Shown: positions 30,889 to 42,028 of the stretch, one piece after another | Layout of the letters: the number at the start of each line of letters is the position of its first letter | Numbering within the stretch: the first letter of the stretch is position 1 | Assembly: GCA_010015675.1 (NCBI GenBank) | Contig: ML977024.1 | Location: 19,629-62,203, forward strand | From: Byssothecium circinans | Taxonomy: Eukaryota > Ascomycota > Dothideomycetes > Pleosporales > Massarinaceae | Reading direction: 5' to 3' | Length of the DNA: 42,575 bases | Position numbers and translations under genes: made by a program | Notes under the pieces: model-generated | What the model saw: the letters and a program-made list of their open reading frames with translations, nothing else | Database searches by the model: none | What the model was told of the DNA's origin: nothing

Positions 30889-31513
30889 ATCTTTATACCT
30901 CAGCCTGTATTCCTTATAACAAAGTCACTACCACGGAAGAATTCAAGAACCACCACAATTATCTAGAATCTTCGAAGATGGCGTTCTTGGACTGCAGATG
31001 GTATATCTTTACATGCAAGATCTCAGTGTTATTTGATCAATTATAAACTTCGGAACTTACTGTGGTCTTGTCGATTCATTTGAAGACTGTACAACGTATC
31101 GCGTAGCCAACGGTCACCCAGTATAAAGCTGCGTTTCATTATATCAAGTATTTGTTACCGCCATGTGAGTAAGCATTGCACGGTTCATCTCTGTACTTGT
31201 GTAGTTTATTTAGATAATTAAGTAGGACTATTGCGCTCCTTCCATTCCATATAGCGAGGCTGCAATTTTAGTTACAATGCTGTCGTGTTCCAGCACCACA
31301 GAGTACAGCATTATGTTTAACGGAGTACCACGCTTCCTCTACCGCTTTAGTTTATTGATAACCGCGCACCCTGCTGTGAACTGTTGCTCAATTCTATTTG
31401 AGAATCAGGTCACGCAAGATTCTTAAAGCTGTCGTTCCCCTCACCCGAGCGCCTATACCTCAGCCTTCACACTTCACGTCCAACCCACCGATACACTGCC
31501 TCCACACAACAAT
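30889..31513. other. Intergenic, promoter region of DUF6594 copy 2
   Basis: No gene seen. AT-rich between 31190 and 31300; pyrimidine-rich leader from 31430. Confidence 0.5.
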
Positions 31514-32579
31514 ATGGCGAAGAAGGAAAAACCTGCGAAGGCTCCTGAAAAACCATTGTCAGATCCGTTGGCGAATCTGATCACCGGCTACCCTAAACTG
31601 GCTGGACGCATGGCTATTATCCCCGAAACAGCCATGTTTCGAAGATTTGGTGCGCTTAACGCTCGCAATCTTCTTTACCTCCAATCAGATCTCATCAGCT
31701 TGGAAGAGGATCTGATCAAACTCGAAGGCGACGACAGCAAGAGCGAGGAAGGAAAGAAGAAGGAATATGCTCTGGATCATTATTGGCTGAGGAGCTCAAG
31801 GGAGGAGCGTGACGGCGACACAAAACAGCGCGAATTGGTACTAGAGATGCGCGAAACTTTGAAAGAGTACAGTACGTATTTCTCACGACTACTTTAGTGG
31901 GTGTGATAGAGATTAACCGCAATAACCAGATCACGCACTTATTCAGCAAGCAAGCATCATGCAGTTGAACCCTCCTGATGCATACGATATCAATCATCTC
32001 CAACATTTCTTGTCCAGCGAAGCAATGGGTCCCCTGCACTTGTGCGGTCCTGATCGCTATGTTTGGGGGTCCTATCTCCAGCCAAAAGACCACAGCAAGG
32101 AGTTGGTCGTTCTGAGACCCCGGGTTGGTGCAGACTCTTTTTCGAGGCTCACGGCGAATCACGCTATATCCTTCATGGATAAGTTTGTTCCGGCACGTTT
32201 CAAAAAGATCGATAAAGATTCGGCTTGGCGAGTGTAAAAGAGTACAAGCTCTTCAAGTTCACATTCTGGACGACTAGCATCATTGCTTCACTCGCACCAG
32301 TTGTCTCCATCATCGTACTCACGACGATCTCCTCTCTTAGAGGTCGGTTGGGAACGATTGCGGCGTTCAACGTTCTCGTTGCTGTGTTCCTTACCCTGTT
32401 AACCGACGCGAGGCGAACTGATGTATTCTCGGTGACCGCAGCGTACGTATCAGCTATTCATATCCAATCTCTGTTGAGCTAATCATACTTACAGTTTTGC
32501 CGCTGTCCAAGTCGTGTTTGTTGGCCAAGCACTAGACCACGGGGTGAAGAAGGTGTATTGTGTACCTAGTCCGCCATGA
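31514..32579 (+). pseudogene. DUF6594-family membrane protein, copy 2, one frame break
   Basis: ATG at 31514 (CAATATGGC). Exon 1 to 31871 carries the family N-terminus: LITGYPKLAGRMAIIPETAM, FRRFGALNARNLLYLQSDLI, then QRELVLEMRETLKEY. Intron 31872-31929 (GTACGT...CAG). The next exon continues NHALIQQASIMQL, LHLCGPDRYVWGSYL and LVVLRPRVGADSFSRL. Between about 32207 and 32237 the frame ends in TAA and homology resumes one base out (VKEYKLFKFTFWTTSIIASL), followed by two hydrophobic helices, DARRTDVFSVTAA, intron 32443-32494 and FAAVQVVFVGQAL, ending with TGA 32577-32579. Copy 1 at 12664 shows the same frame offset at the same point, so an unrecognised intron or special decoding is possible and it may be a live gene. 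Function of the family is unknown; the helices place it in a membrane. Confidence 0.8.
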
Positions 32580-33227
32580 GGGAAGAGACGGCTGAGAGGA
32601 CGCAACGTGAGATGAGATGATGATTGTAATGATGACTATTACGCTCTACTATTTAGTCTCACATTTTCGCGACTAAGCTAGCATAACGACGATGGACTGT
32701 GCTATTCATAGCTACGCCTAGGTATCCCTTCATTAACTGAACGTTTCTAGTTTATCTTTTATAATATAGATACCGATACTTTAAAAACTTTATCCTTATC
32801 TCATACTCTAGCTTAATTATTATATTAAAGAATAGGCTTTTACTCTTACCTAGCGTACCCGGATACATATTTACCCAATCTATAAAGGGAGGACTGAACT
32901 TTTTTATTTCTTATATGTTAATATATATGGCTAAAAGATGTTAGGGAACATTATAATATTAGGCAGCCACTATTGAAGTAGTGAAATGGACTAAGTTTAA
33001 TACTTACCAGTCGACTTCACCCAGGAGTGCTTAGTCAACCAGGCCTTTCTGGTAGGCACCAGCCTAGCACAGAAAACTAAAGTGAGGTGAAGGTGAACAG
33101 CACAATAGAATCTTAGGCAACGAGAAGAGAGATTGATGCGCCTTAAAAGCAGTATCTACATGTAGGTTCACTCCTCATCAACAACATCCCATAAAACGTC
33201 AGAAATACCCCACAAGATACTTTCAAA
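32580..33227. other. AT-rich spacer, possibly old repeat
   Basis: 32740-32960 is rich in TA and poor in CA/TG, like RIP-decayed DNA. No domain recognised. Confidence 0.45.
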
Positions 33228-33668
33228 ATGTCTGCCGAACAGGCCTCCTCTAACCCAACCAAGAGGCATAAGCCGGACCGCGTCGGTATGATACTAGTTG
33301 TTGGTGCTGACAAATTGCAGCTTGCACTTTAAGATAGACTAGACAGAAGGCGCTCTTTGGTGGACGCTCGAGAAGCTGTGACGGCCCTTTTTCATCAGCG
33401 TTCACTTGTTTTCGCGCTTTTACTGGAGTATTGCTAACTTCCGAACAGTCAACAACATCACGGACGAAGCGGAGAAGAGCGAAGCCGCTCATGAAGAAAA
33501 CGTACTAATCTATAAACGAAGAAATTGTAGCGAGTAGAAGCTAACGATTTTGTTTAGATCAAGAAGCGCACCGAGGACAAGGCGCCGAGCGGCGACAGCA
33601 AGGGCAAAGGCAAGGACACCGGCACCGGCACCGGCACTGGAGGTGAGCAGCAGCAGCAGCAGAAGTGA
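33228..33668 (+). CDS. 73-aa disordered protein encoded by three small exons
   Basis: Exons 33228-33285, 33449-33501 and 33558-33668. Intron 1 is 163 nt (donor GTATGA, branch TTGCTAAC, acceptor CAG) and intron 2 is 56 nt (donor GTACTA, branch GCTAAC, acceptor TAG). All joins keep frame and total 222 nt including TGA. The product starts MSAEQASSNPTKRHKPDR, continues with an acidic middle (ITDEAEKSEAAHEEN) and ends in a Lys/Gly/Thr run (DTGTGTGTGG) and five Gln. It is highly charged, without hydrophobic segments or cysteines, and probably unstructured. No family recognised. The two matched introns with good branch sites are the main reason to believe in it; the simple-sequence C-terminus is the main reason for doubt. 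Confidence 0.5.
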
Positions 33669-34102
33669 GCAGTGATAGCGGTGCCTTTGGACTTGTAAAG
33701 GAATGGAAATGGTCCACCAATGAATCAATTATTCTTCATTTATGTCCCTTTCTAAAACAATAGTGGCAATCCTAACAATCCCCTCGCACAAGAAACCCCA
33801 ATGCCATCACAACATTCGACACTTCCTCTACCTAAACCTCCACCCACCTCTACAATCTAACTACCTACCTATCCATCTGCCCCATACAAACCCTCCGTCA
33901 CAATCCCAAGGCTGCGTACAGTACCGCTCTAGCCGCTACTTCTATCAACATCTTCCTTCTCCTCGTTCTTCTCGCTTTTCCGTCCTCCTGTTACTCCTCG
34001 ATCGTCACCGTCCCGCATCCCATCAAGATCTCTATCAGTATCCTCGTACCTATCCTCGTCCTCACCCTCACGCACAGCAAACGGGTTCTACTTTCCAGCG
34101 CC
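33669..34102. other. Intergenic, C-rich on the plus strand
   Basis: Plus-strand open sequence here is His/Pro/Ser-rich from C/T-rich DNA and unlikely to be coding. Confidence 0.45.
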
Positions 34103-34799
34103 CTACAGGGCTACCCACAGGAAGCGGACACTGTTATGGTGTTCTCCATTGCAGTCATCTGAATTATCACTCGCCATAAATCCCTCATCCTCCTCTTCAT
34201 CATCGTCATTGCCATCCTTCTCGTTACCTGAATCATCGCCCTCCTCATAATACACGCCATCCTCCTCGCCTGTGCCATCTATATCATCGTCCGAACTATC
34301 CTTCTCTATATCGAACTCACCTCCCCCATACTCACCCGAATCATCGTCCTCATCCCAATCCTCCCAATCTATCTCATCCCCCTCCTCATCATCCCTCCTC
34401 GTCACCATCATACCCCAAATCCCCCCATTGGCAGAGCTCCCCCTCCTAGAATTTCGTCCGCACGTCCACTTCTTCTTAGAGAACTGCCGAGCCCGCTTCG
34501 CCGCCTTGCGCATTCCCCGCTTTTTCGTTCCCGTGCGCATTGCTGCGCTTGGTTGCTCTGCGGCGGTACTTGAACTTGTTTGGTTTGGAGTTGCTGGTGT
34601 TGTTCGGTTCCGAGTTGAAGTTACCGGAATTTTTACAGTTCGAGTTGTTTTTGGAGTCTCTCGGGGGAACTAGAGAGCTGCAAGGATTCGAGCGCGTCGT
34701 AGTAACACTGGGCATGGTGTTCTGACGAGGTTTGGAGGCCGTGGAAGTTGTGTGATCGGGAGTACTATTGGTGTTTGGGAGGCCGGAGGAGCCGCGCAT
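34103..34799 (-). CDS. Acidic low-complexity hypothetical protein (model uncertain)
   Basis: On the minus strand, a frame from the ATG at 34540 to 34103 gives 145 aa: a basic start (RTGTKKRGMRKAAKRARQFS, KKKWTCGRNSRRG) followed by a long Asp/Glu/Gly run (DWEDWDEDDDSGEYGGG, DGNDDDEEEDEG) and a hydrophobic end. The same frame is open upstream to about 34690 without a start. A second frame starts at the ATG at 34799 (MRGSSGLPNTNSTPDHTTST) and overlaps it, ending at 34476. The real gene may join the two by a short intron near 34690-34720 that I could not fix. Basic-then-acidic proteins of this type occur among nucleolar and chromatin factors, but composition alone proves nothing. The upstream hexamer repeat could be leader or coding. 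Confidence 0.35.

Positions 34800-34800
<1 letters not shown>

Positions 34801-34839
<39 letters not shown>
34801..34839. repeat. Hexanucleotide repeat (TTGCCG)n
   Basis: Six tandem TTGCCG units and a partial one. On the minus strand this reads GGCAAC, which would code for an Asn-Gly run directly upstream of the ATG at 34799. Confidence 0.9.
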
Positions 34840-35365
34840 GTGTTGTCGGGGTGTGATATTTTCGGTTTTGTTGATGTAGATGATGTTGTATGAGGTGAGG
34901 TGAGCGGGTTTGTGGTGTGTGTATTGTTGGGAGTAGATAATAGATAAGACAGAGATACCGTGCGATGTTGATAAGAGAGGTTTTAGGCGTTAGTGAGATG
35001 ATGGTTTTGAGGCTTTGTTCTGCTCTGCGAATTTCCCTTTCTTATAGCTTCCCATCTTCCATCTTTGTCTACTCCGTTTCAAAACACAAGACACATATGT
35101 AAACACTTCACTCCTAGACAAACAATGCAATATCGCGCCTACACATACTAAGTCAGTCGCACTGTACGCATTGACTGAAATTTCAACATCAGTGAGATAA
35201 TCCCGACAAGTCTCCTAGCGCCTAGCTAACTTGACTTAGAAAACGACTAAAACATCTCTTGCTCGGCGCAGCGCCACAACACCGCCCATACACACTTGCA
35301 TAAATTTGTCTTGAACGTAAGCAATATTGACATTAATATTACATTAAAATCTTACTCAACAAACC
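34840..35365. other. Intergenic, no gene seen
   Basis: Contains the 3' flank of the histidine kinase gene and the upstream region of the acidic frame. Nothing recognised. Confidence 0.5.
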
Positions 35366-38300
35366 TCACACAACCTCAACAAAATACCCCCCAGATTCCC
35401 CTCTTTCCCCTCTCACCACCACCTTATCCTCATTCACATTCCCATTCACATTCACACCACCCTCTCCACACCCTCCCCCTTCTTCTCCGCCCTTACGGTC
35501 CCCGTCCCCCCCTCCACCAACCCCCTTAACAATCCCCCTCATCCGCCCCATCAACTCCGCAACCCTAAACGGCTTACTAACCACATCATCCATCCCCGCA
35601 TCCATCGCCTCTTGAATCTGCTCCTGTCTCACATTCGCCGTAACGCCAATAACCGGCACTCTTCCTATTAACCTCCCTTCCTTCTCCGCTTCTCTGATCT
35701 TTCGCGTCGCTGTGAGACCGTTCATGATGGGCATTTCCCAGTCCATGAGGATGACGCTGAGGTCGATGGGGAGGTCGGCGTCGTTTGGGGAAGTACCCTG
35801 TGGAGACGAGGATGGGGTGGATGAGAATGTAGGAGGGTCGATGAGGCTGATATCATGGGGAGGGTTATTATTGTTCGACCAGTATTTTGTTCTTTGGAGG
35901 AAGTCGAGGGCTTCGACACCGTGGTTTGCGACACTGACTACGCAGCCGAGTTTTCGCAGTTGTTGCGCGAGGACCTTTTGATTTACTAGGTTATCCTCAA
36001 CAACGAGGACGTGCATCGTTTCGGAGTAGCTTTTCGTGCGTTGGAGCTCGTGAAGGTCGGGGTCGGGTGGCAGTCCTATTGCTTCGGCGGGTACGTCTGA
36101 ATTGAGGGCGGACTGGCGACGGATGGTGGATGGCCTCCGCGGTTTATTAAGCTTATCGGCGGAGGAAGTATTAGCCTCCGACGTACGCGATTCGTCTTGA
36201 GGCTGATCTGGTAGGGCTTGAGAGATTTGCGGGATTGTGGAATTGAATGCCTCCAGTGCGGGTGACCGGGACGGTTTTCGCATCCGGTAGATTTCTTTGT
36301 GCGTCGTCGCTCTATGTCGCACATCTTCGGGAGTCAAGTTATGTAAACTGGGCCTTCGGGGGCGCGTGGCGCTAGTCCTTCGGGCTTTGATGTAGAAGGA
36401 GAAGGTGCTTCCCTTTTCGAACTCGCTCGACAAGCCAATGGCACCGCCCTGCATTTCCGTGAGTCGTCGCGAGATGAACAGGCCGAGGCCTGAGCCTCCG
36501 TAGTTGATATGGGTACGGGGTGAAGCTTGCGAGAAGCGTGCAAACAAGGAGCTTCTTTCCGTTTCCGACAGACCGCGGCCGGTGTCGATTACAGAGAACT
36601 GTAAGTACACTACCGAGCCTCGTTTCCAATCATCTACGAGATGGGCATAATCATCTACTAGCTTCTCCTCGAACTGGAAGCCTTCTGTAACAGATGTAGG
36701 TTTTTGTTCGCTTGCAGCAAGGGTGACCGTGATGTCTCGTGTGTCTTCAAGCCGGGTGAATTTGAGAGCATTGGTAATCAAGTTGATAAGGACCTGAACG
36801 GATTAGCGGCAGGAGCGCAAATGGAAACTATTGCTCACTTGGAGGAGTCTGGTTGGGTCCAGTGAAACCCAATCCACTTGCAAATCGCGGAAAGACTGGT
36901 CTACGCGAAGCTTCATGTTTATGTCTGCGGCTTTCGCTTCACTTTCAAACATCTTGATGGCGTGGCTAGTGACACTTTCGGGTTGTGCGTCGATGGGTGT
37001 GATGACGAGGAGACTAGAGTCGAGCTTCGAAATGGTAAGAATATCGTCGACGATTCGTTTCATGTGCTGAGCGCATTGGACGATGGTCTGCGCTGCATCG
37101 AGCGTCTGTTCAAGCAAGGTGGTATAGCTGGTGGGCGAAGGAACGGGCAAGTCGGAGTCTGCAGAAGGGAACGACGTGATTATACCATCCGCACACTGCA
37201 TAATAGCCGACAAAGGGTTTCTCATTTCGTGTGACGTCGTGTCGACGAAGTGCTAAAATATGCATTAGTAGGTGGGATAGACCAAATAGCACAGATGGCA
37301 TCGAAGGGTACAATTTGTGGCTTTGGGATATCTTTCGCCGCTTCCTGGCACGTACCTCTAGATGTCGCTTTCCTTCCAGCGCATCATCTGTGCGAATTTT
37401 CTGCACGCCCTCAGCCCACTTCTGTTTCGATATATCCGTGACATTCCCGACAATTTCTATAACATCGCCTTTTGCGTCCATATCTGCATAAGCTGAGCAC
37501 AGAATCCACTTGTAATGTTCCGGCTGTTTAGGCTCTGGTGCTCCGCTCTCAGTGGGTGGTGACCAGGCCATCTTCGTCCTTAGCTCAAAGCAAACAGGAG
37601 CCTTCTCCATAACCAATGTGGCAAAAATCCCTTCGCATTTTGCGGCGTCGTCGGGAAAGATGACGTTGTTCAATGCGCCCATTACGTTCTCCTGGTCAGC
37701 AGCACACTCAAACAGAGCGTACCAGCTCTGATTGCGGTAGGTGAAATTACCAACGGCATCCATGGTAAAAATACCAACATCAGACCTTTCAGCGAAGCGC
37801 TGAAACTTCTTTTCCTTAAGTTGCAATTCGGCAAGTAGCTGCTCTTGGATACGGGCGGCCTGTCCTATGGCCTTCTCCCTCTGTTGGATTTCTTCTTCGA
37901 AAAGTACGACAGAAGCATGAGAAGTGGCCAGCAAGCGGAGCATAACATGAACGAACTGTTGGTAGTCATCGTCAAATGGCCGACGTGGATTAATGCCGAG
38001 GATTAGAAAGCCTTGTACCTGCTCGCTCGTAGTTGGAAGAATGGGACAGATAACAACAGACCGGCATGGATCGCCGTAGCCTTTCCAATCAATGCCATCA
38101 AGCATACCATCGGGCAAGCCTAGCTCATTGAAGTGGATGACAATGGGCTTTCTTAAATTCATAGCTTCCATGAAGGAAGAATGGAAAACGGTTGAAGTGT
38201 CGATTCGGATGTCGACGGTTGATGGTGCGCTGGCGTGGCCGGCCTCGACCCCGATGGCACCTTTGAGTGTAAATTGCTCAACTACGGCGCTCATGGTTCC

Positions 38301-39578
38301 CGGTGAAGATAGGGAGGTGGAATTGGGTGTACTCGTACCGTCGGCAGCATATAGTAAAGCAAAAGGTACATCCTTGTCGTTGATAGCGATTGTATTGAGG
38401 ACGAGGTCCCAGTAGGTTTGAAGATTGCGTGCTTTTGCGGTTTGGCTGCCAATTTCGACCAAGCTAGAGACTCGTCGCTCCAGGAGGCCATTCTTAGTCG
38501 TCTCGACTAGGGACTGATAGTAGCCAGCAATGTGACCGTCGCCGTTCAGAACGGGGGTGAATTGGAACGAAAAATACGTTTCCTCCAAGAAGCCATGTCT
38601 GTCAAGGAACAGAGGGAGCTCGTGGTTGCTGACCGTCTCGCCTGTTGCATTCACATAGTCGACGAGAGGTTGAAAGTGGGTCCAAAAACCTTCAGCGGCA
38701 ATCTGCGCACTTTGGCCTATGCATGGATGCATCAGGCTTATGAGCTCGATGTAAGCCTCGTTGTAGATCATGGTCGCTTGGTCGCCCCAAAATATTACAG
38801 CAGGGTAGCTGTCGTTCATCATCATGTTTACGACGCACCGCAGCTGCGGGCACCATGAGTCCATGGGTCCTAGAGGCGTCTTTTCCCATTCCACGCTGCG
38901 GAAATAGCGGATATGGTCGGACATAACTGTGGGCGGCGGGTCGAGGGTATAGTCGAATGGACCCTTGATGGCAACATCCTGCTCCTTTGGTACCGAGAGA
39001 ACGTGGCCCGGTATGTACTGAGGCATATAACGCGGCTGTTGGTGCTCACCAGGGTCGACTGACTTGCAACGCGGCGTGGATCCACCGTCAGGCCAGATCA
39101 GCCTCGACGGAATGCCGCTGACGATGGCATAGTGACCAAGGTTCGTGAGCCACCACAAATGGCCACCGTACGAGTATGCCCTTCCTCTTATGGCGGGATC
39201 GGTCTCTTCGACCTTTCCCCACAACCAGCTCTTCAAGGCGGTGTGCGGCTCATGCGTGTCGGTGAACATGAACGCGCCTAGGCTGTCATTTCCCTGCATC
39301 TTGGCTAGCAGGCTTGGGGATGCTGCAAGCGCAGGGTTGACATATATGAAGTCGAGGGGCCCTTCGTGGGGGACGTCGGAGGAGTTATCGATGGCGAAGG
39401 TTGGGCGTGCATCGAGGTCGGCGGCATCGAGCAGGCTCACGGCTGCCAACTCTGCGCGTGCTGAGGCGCGTTCCAATTCGGGGATGGAGCGCAGAGAGAG
39501 CTTCAATTGCGCATTGCCTATGGCTTCGTGATAGTGCTGCTCCTGCTGAGCAGGCGCATTGTCGCGGGGAGCGCTCAT
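35366..39578 (-). CDS. Hybrid sensor histidine kinase with PAS domains (1354 aa)
   Basis: Exons 39578-37356, 37252-36839 and 36793-35366, with introns of 103 and 45 nt (GTACGT and GTGAGC donors); the joins keep frame. A long N-terminal region includes a PAS-like segment (EWEKTPLGPMDSW, then AVIFWGDQATMIYNEAY, about residues 225-300), a GAF-like middle and a second PAS/PAC (FQRFAERSDVGIFTMDAVGN, then EIVGNVTDISKQKW, about 610-735). The HisKA H-box is TTSHEMRNPLSAI with H749. The ATPase domain has NLITNALKF, DTGRGLS (949-953) and GGSGLGLFISRRL (978 on). The receiver starts HVLVVEDN (acidic pair 1145-1146), with phospho-acceptor D1230 in LMDWEMP and K1286 in VSKPF; about 35 extra Ser/Pro-rich residues precede D1230. 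The tail is Gly-rich. It would autophosphorylate and pass phosphate via a histidine phosphotransfer protein to a response regulator; the signal is unknown. Confidence 0.93.
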
Positions 39579-40050
39579 GACCCCTCAGGCGTCGGGTGCG
39601 TGGGAAACATGCATACAGGTGTTGTGATGTGTCGGCGCAAACTACTATGGTAGTTGATGGCGGTGAATGAGGCAGGGAGAAATGCAGACATGTTCCCGCC
39701 CTTTTCTCTTGGAGTCTACATGTCGTCCGTTCGTTCCGTTGTCTCGACTCTCTAGCGCGTCGCGGTGTTTCCGCGGTGCTTTCTGCGGCATCCGTCGGGT
39801 GTCGTATGGCACACCGACGGCGCTCCATCTCTTCCATGATGTTCTCTCCTCTTCCCTCCATAACGTCAACACAGACATCTCGGTTAATTTGCTGCTTGTA
39901 TTTGCGTCCCATTGTTCTTTGCATGGAATTGGAATCCCCAACCCCACGAACTATTGTCGATCTCCCGGGTCCCCGCCCAACCTTTTCGTCGTCTAAGATT
40001 GGGCTAGCCAAAAGGGGCTAGCGCACGATCCAGACGCAATCCCTGACCTA
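39579..40050. promoter_or_regulatory. Upstream region of the histidine kinase gene
   Basis: Lies between the kinase start and the Fot1 element. On the minus strand it would hold the promoter and leader. Open frames on both strands overlap and look like chance. The Fot1 insertion is about 470 bp from the start codon. Confidence 0.5.
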
Positions 40051-41834
40051 AGCTAGCGTACAGGGTACCGAGCCACCCGGGGAAGTGAGCCACCCCTCAG
40101 AAATCGGCCACCCCTCAGAAAATCGCAATAATTGATTCAGCGTAATTACAATTACCACTTATTATACATAGATTATAGAGTTTTTACTGCTATTTTAGCT
40201 ATAACTCTCTCTACTTCTTTTTCTCTAGTATTACTACTATTTTATTCTTATAAAAGAGTAGATACCTACACTACTATTATAATTATATCTACGTCTACAA
40301 AGTATTAATTTAGGTCTATGCGAACTTTCTTTTATAGCTATTAAGGCTTAAGAGCCTTAAGTTAACTCTATAATCTTTTATTTTTTACTTCTAGCTCTGC
40401 TACTTATGTATTTATAGTTATAATTACCTTACCTACTTTCTTAAAGAGCTAGTAAACCTTACGGCCTATACTCTACTCTCTATAAAGCGCTTACTAAGCT
40501 ATAAAAAGATTATAAGGGCTATAGGGGGTAGAGAGATAACTCTTAGTAGTTTAAGCTTAATTCTAATAGGGTAGTATAATAGGCCTTTAAGTAACCTAAA
40601 ATAAGTTAACTACCTACTTAATATTTAATAGGTAGATGCCTATAGTAGCCTATCTAGCGTGAATTACTTTTTTAGTAATTACAGTCTCCCTAGTAGCGTA
40701 GTAGGTAGTAATAAAGTATTCCTTTTTAACTAGGGCAGCATTATCTAGGTGTAATAACTCCTAAATCTACTAGTAATAGAAACATTTTACTACTAAGAAA
40801 ACTAAGAGATCTAGGGGCTATAAAACGTATAAGGAGTACGTAGGGAGAAATAGAAACCTAACTTTATTCTATTTATAGATCTATAGGAATTCTAGGTTAA
40901 TATAGCTACTATAGCTATCTAAAATTAGCATCCTTTAGTAATCTTATAAGGGTGTAGTTTTTAGTAGAAATATGCGTTATAACTACTTAGCACTTATTAC
41001 ATTAGATGTCTAGCCATTCTCTAAGGTTACGTATAGCTAGTCTAGAATTATTAATAGAAACTAAGTGCTCTATAAGTTCTTTCCTTTAAATATTACTATA
41101 GGGCGCAGCTTTTTCCTTATTACTAAAACGCACTTAATTATTAACGCCCACTCGCGATTCTCTAGAGACTGATAGTAAGCCTTCTTTTTCTAACTGCTAG
41201 TAAGTACTCTAGTGTTAGCATATACGCCTAGGGCCTTCCTAGTCTCATCTATATTCTACGTATCCTTAGCCTGTATACCTAGCTTAACGCGAAGCTACTT
41301 ATAGAGCTTAAGAAACTTACGTATCTACCTTTGTATTGCTCCCTTAGCTCTCGCAGCCTCTATCTTCCTACCTATAATAGAGGCGACGCGTGGGTTGCGC
41401 TTAGTAAAGAAGGATAGCCAGTGCTTACCTACAGGATTATTGTTCCCATTCATCCTTAGTATTTGATTAGCCATTTCTCGTGCGTGAGCGTGTAAGGGAG
41501 GAAAACCGCGTGCGTCTTCTTTAAGGATCCATTGTATAAGAAAGTCTTCTTATTGTGGAGTTAATAGTTGCTGGTATACGTGGCTGTTTTGCCAGGTTTG
41601 TAAACCGCGTACGCGCGCAGAGAGCGTGGCTCAGGGGATAGCATATGCCTTTGCAGCAGCTCGTTGACTAGAAAAAAGACCAGCATTAAGATCACTAATA
41701 GCTGCTTGAATTGCTGCCTCACGGTTGGCCATTTTGGTAGCGTTGATGTGGAGATATCGCGATTTTTTGAGGGGTGGAGGATTTCTGAGGGGTGGCTCAC
41801 TTCCCCGGGTGGCTCGGTACCCTGTACGCTAGCT
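40051..41834 (-). mobile_element. Fot1/pogo-type transposon, about 1784 bp, RIP-decayed
   Basis: Inverted repeats of about 80 bp (40051-40130 and 41755-41834) with some four mismatches, beginning AGCTAGCGTACAGGGTACCG and flanked by TA at 40049-40050 and 41835-41836. A second TA pair just inside (40059-40060, 41825-41826) would allow a shorter element starting CAGGGTACC, but identity continues outward, favouring the longer one. Each repeat contains the motif GCCACCCCTCAGAAA or a close copy twice in tandem. The interior is strongly AT-rich and carries a minus-strand transposase remnant. Long TIRs, TA target and CENP-B-like protein fit the Fot1/pogo group. Confidence 0.9.
41070..41732 (-). pseudogene. 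Fot1/pogo transposase remnant, N-terminal part readable
   Basis: Read on the minus strand from the ATG at 41732 (MANREAAIQAAISDLNAG) in one frame, with six stops (one TGA, one TAA, four TAG). Visible parts: the N-terminal psq-type helix-turn-helix (SSQRAAAKAYAIP); the CENP-B-like helix-turn-helix (FPPLHAHAREMANQILRMNG, then KHWLSFFTKRNPRV); and the start of the DDE domain (NIDETRKALGVYANTRVL) with the first catalytic Asp. The stop just before NIDET stands where this family usually has Trp, and the TGA stands for a likely CGA, so C-to-T/G-to-A decay explains the breaks. Downstream of about 41070 the frame dissolves into AT-rich sequence. Non-functional. Confidence 0.85.
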
Positions 41835-41836
41835 TA

Positions 41837-42028
41837 TCAATGATAACCTGGACAGAATCCGACAGACGAGCCATGAAGGTTGTGGAAATCTATCGACAAG
41901 ACATCAGCCAGGAAAACAATGGGAAACAGCTCAGGTCTCTACAAACAGTTGCTTTTACAGAGCATAATAAGTTAGTAGGATAATGTCTTAGAAGATGACC
42001 CGCGTCAATATACAATGAGGACTGGAAC
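41837..42028. other. Flank of the Fot1 element
   Basis: Short host sequence leading to the open frame at 42029. No motif recognised. Confidence 0.4.

Noticed and set aside
32180..32240. Programmed -1 frameshift in DUF6594 copy 2 at an AAAAAG run
   Set aside because: The -1 frame has a TAA just after that run, so slippage there would not reach the membrane part; any shift must lie further downstream where no slippery heptamer is seen.
34272..34673. Plus-strand Ser-rich open frame
   Set aside because: Antisense of the acidic Asp/Glu run on the minus strand.
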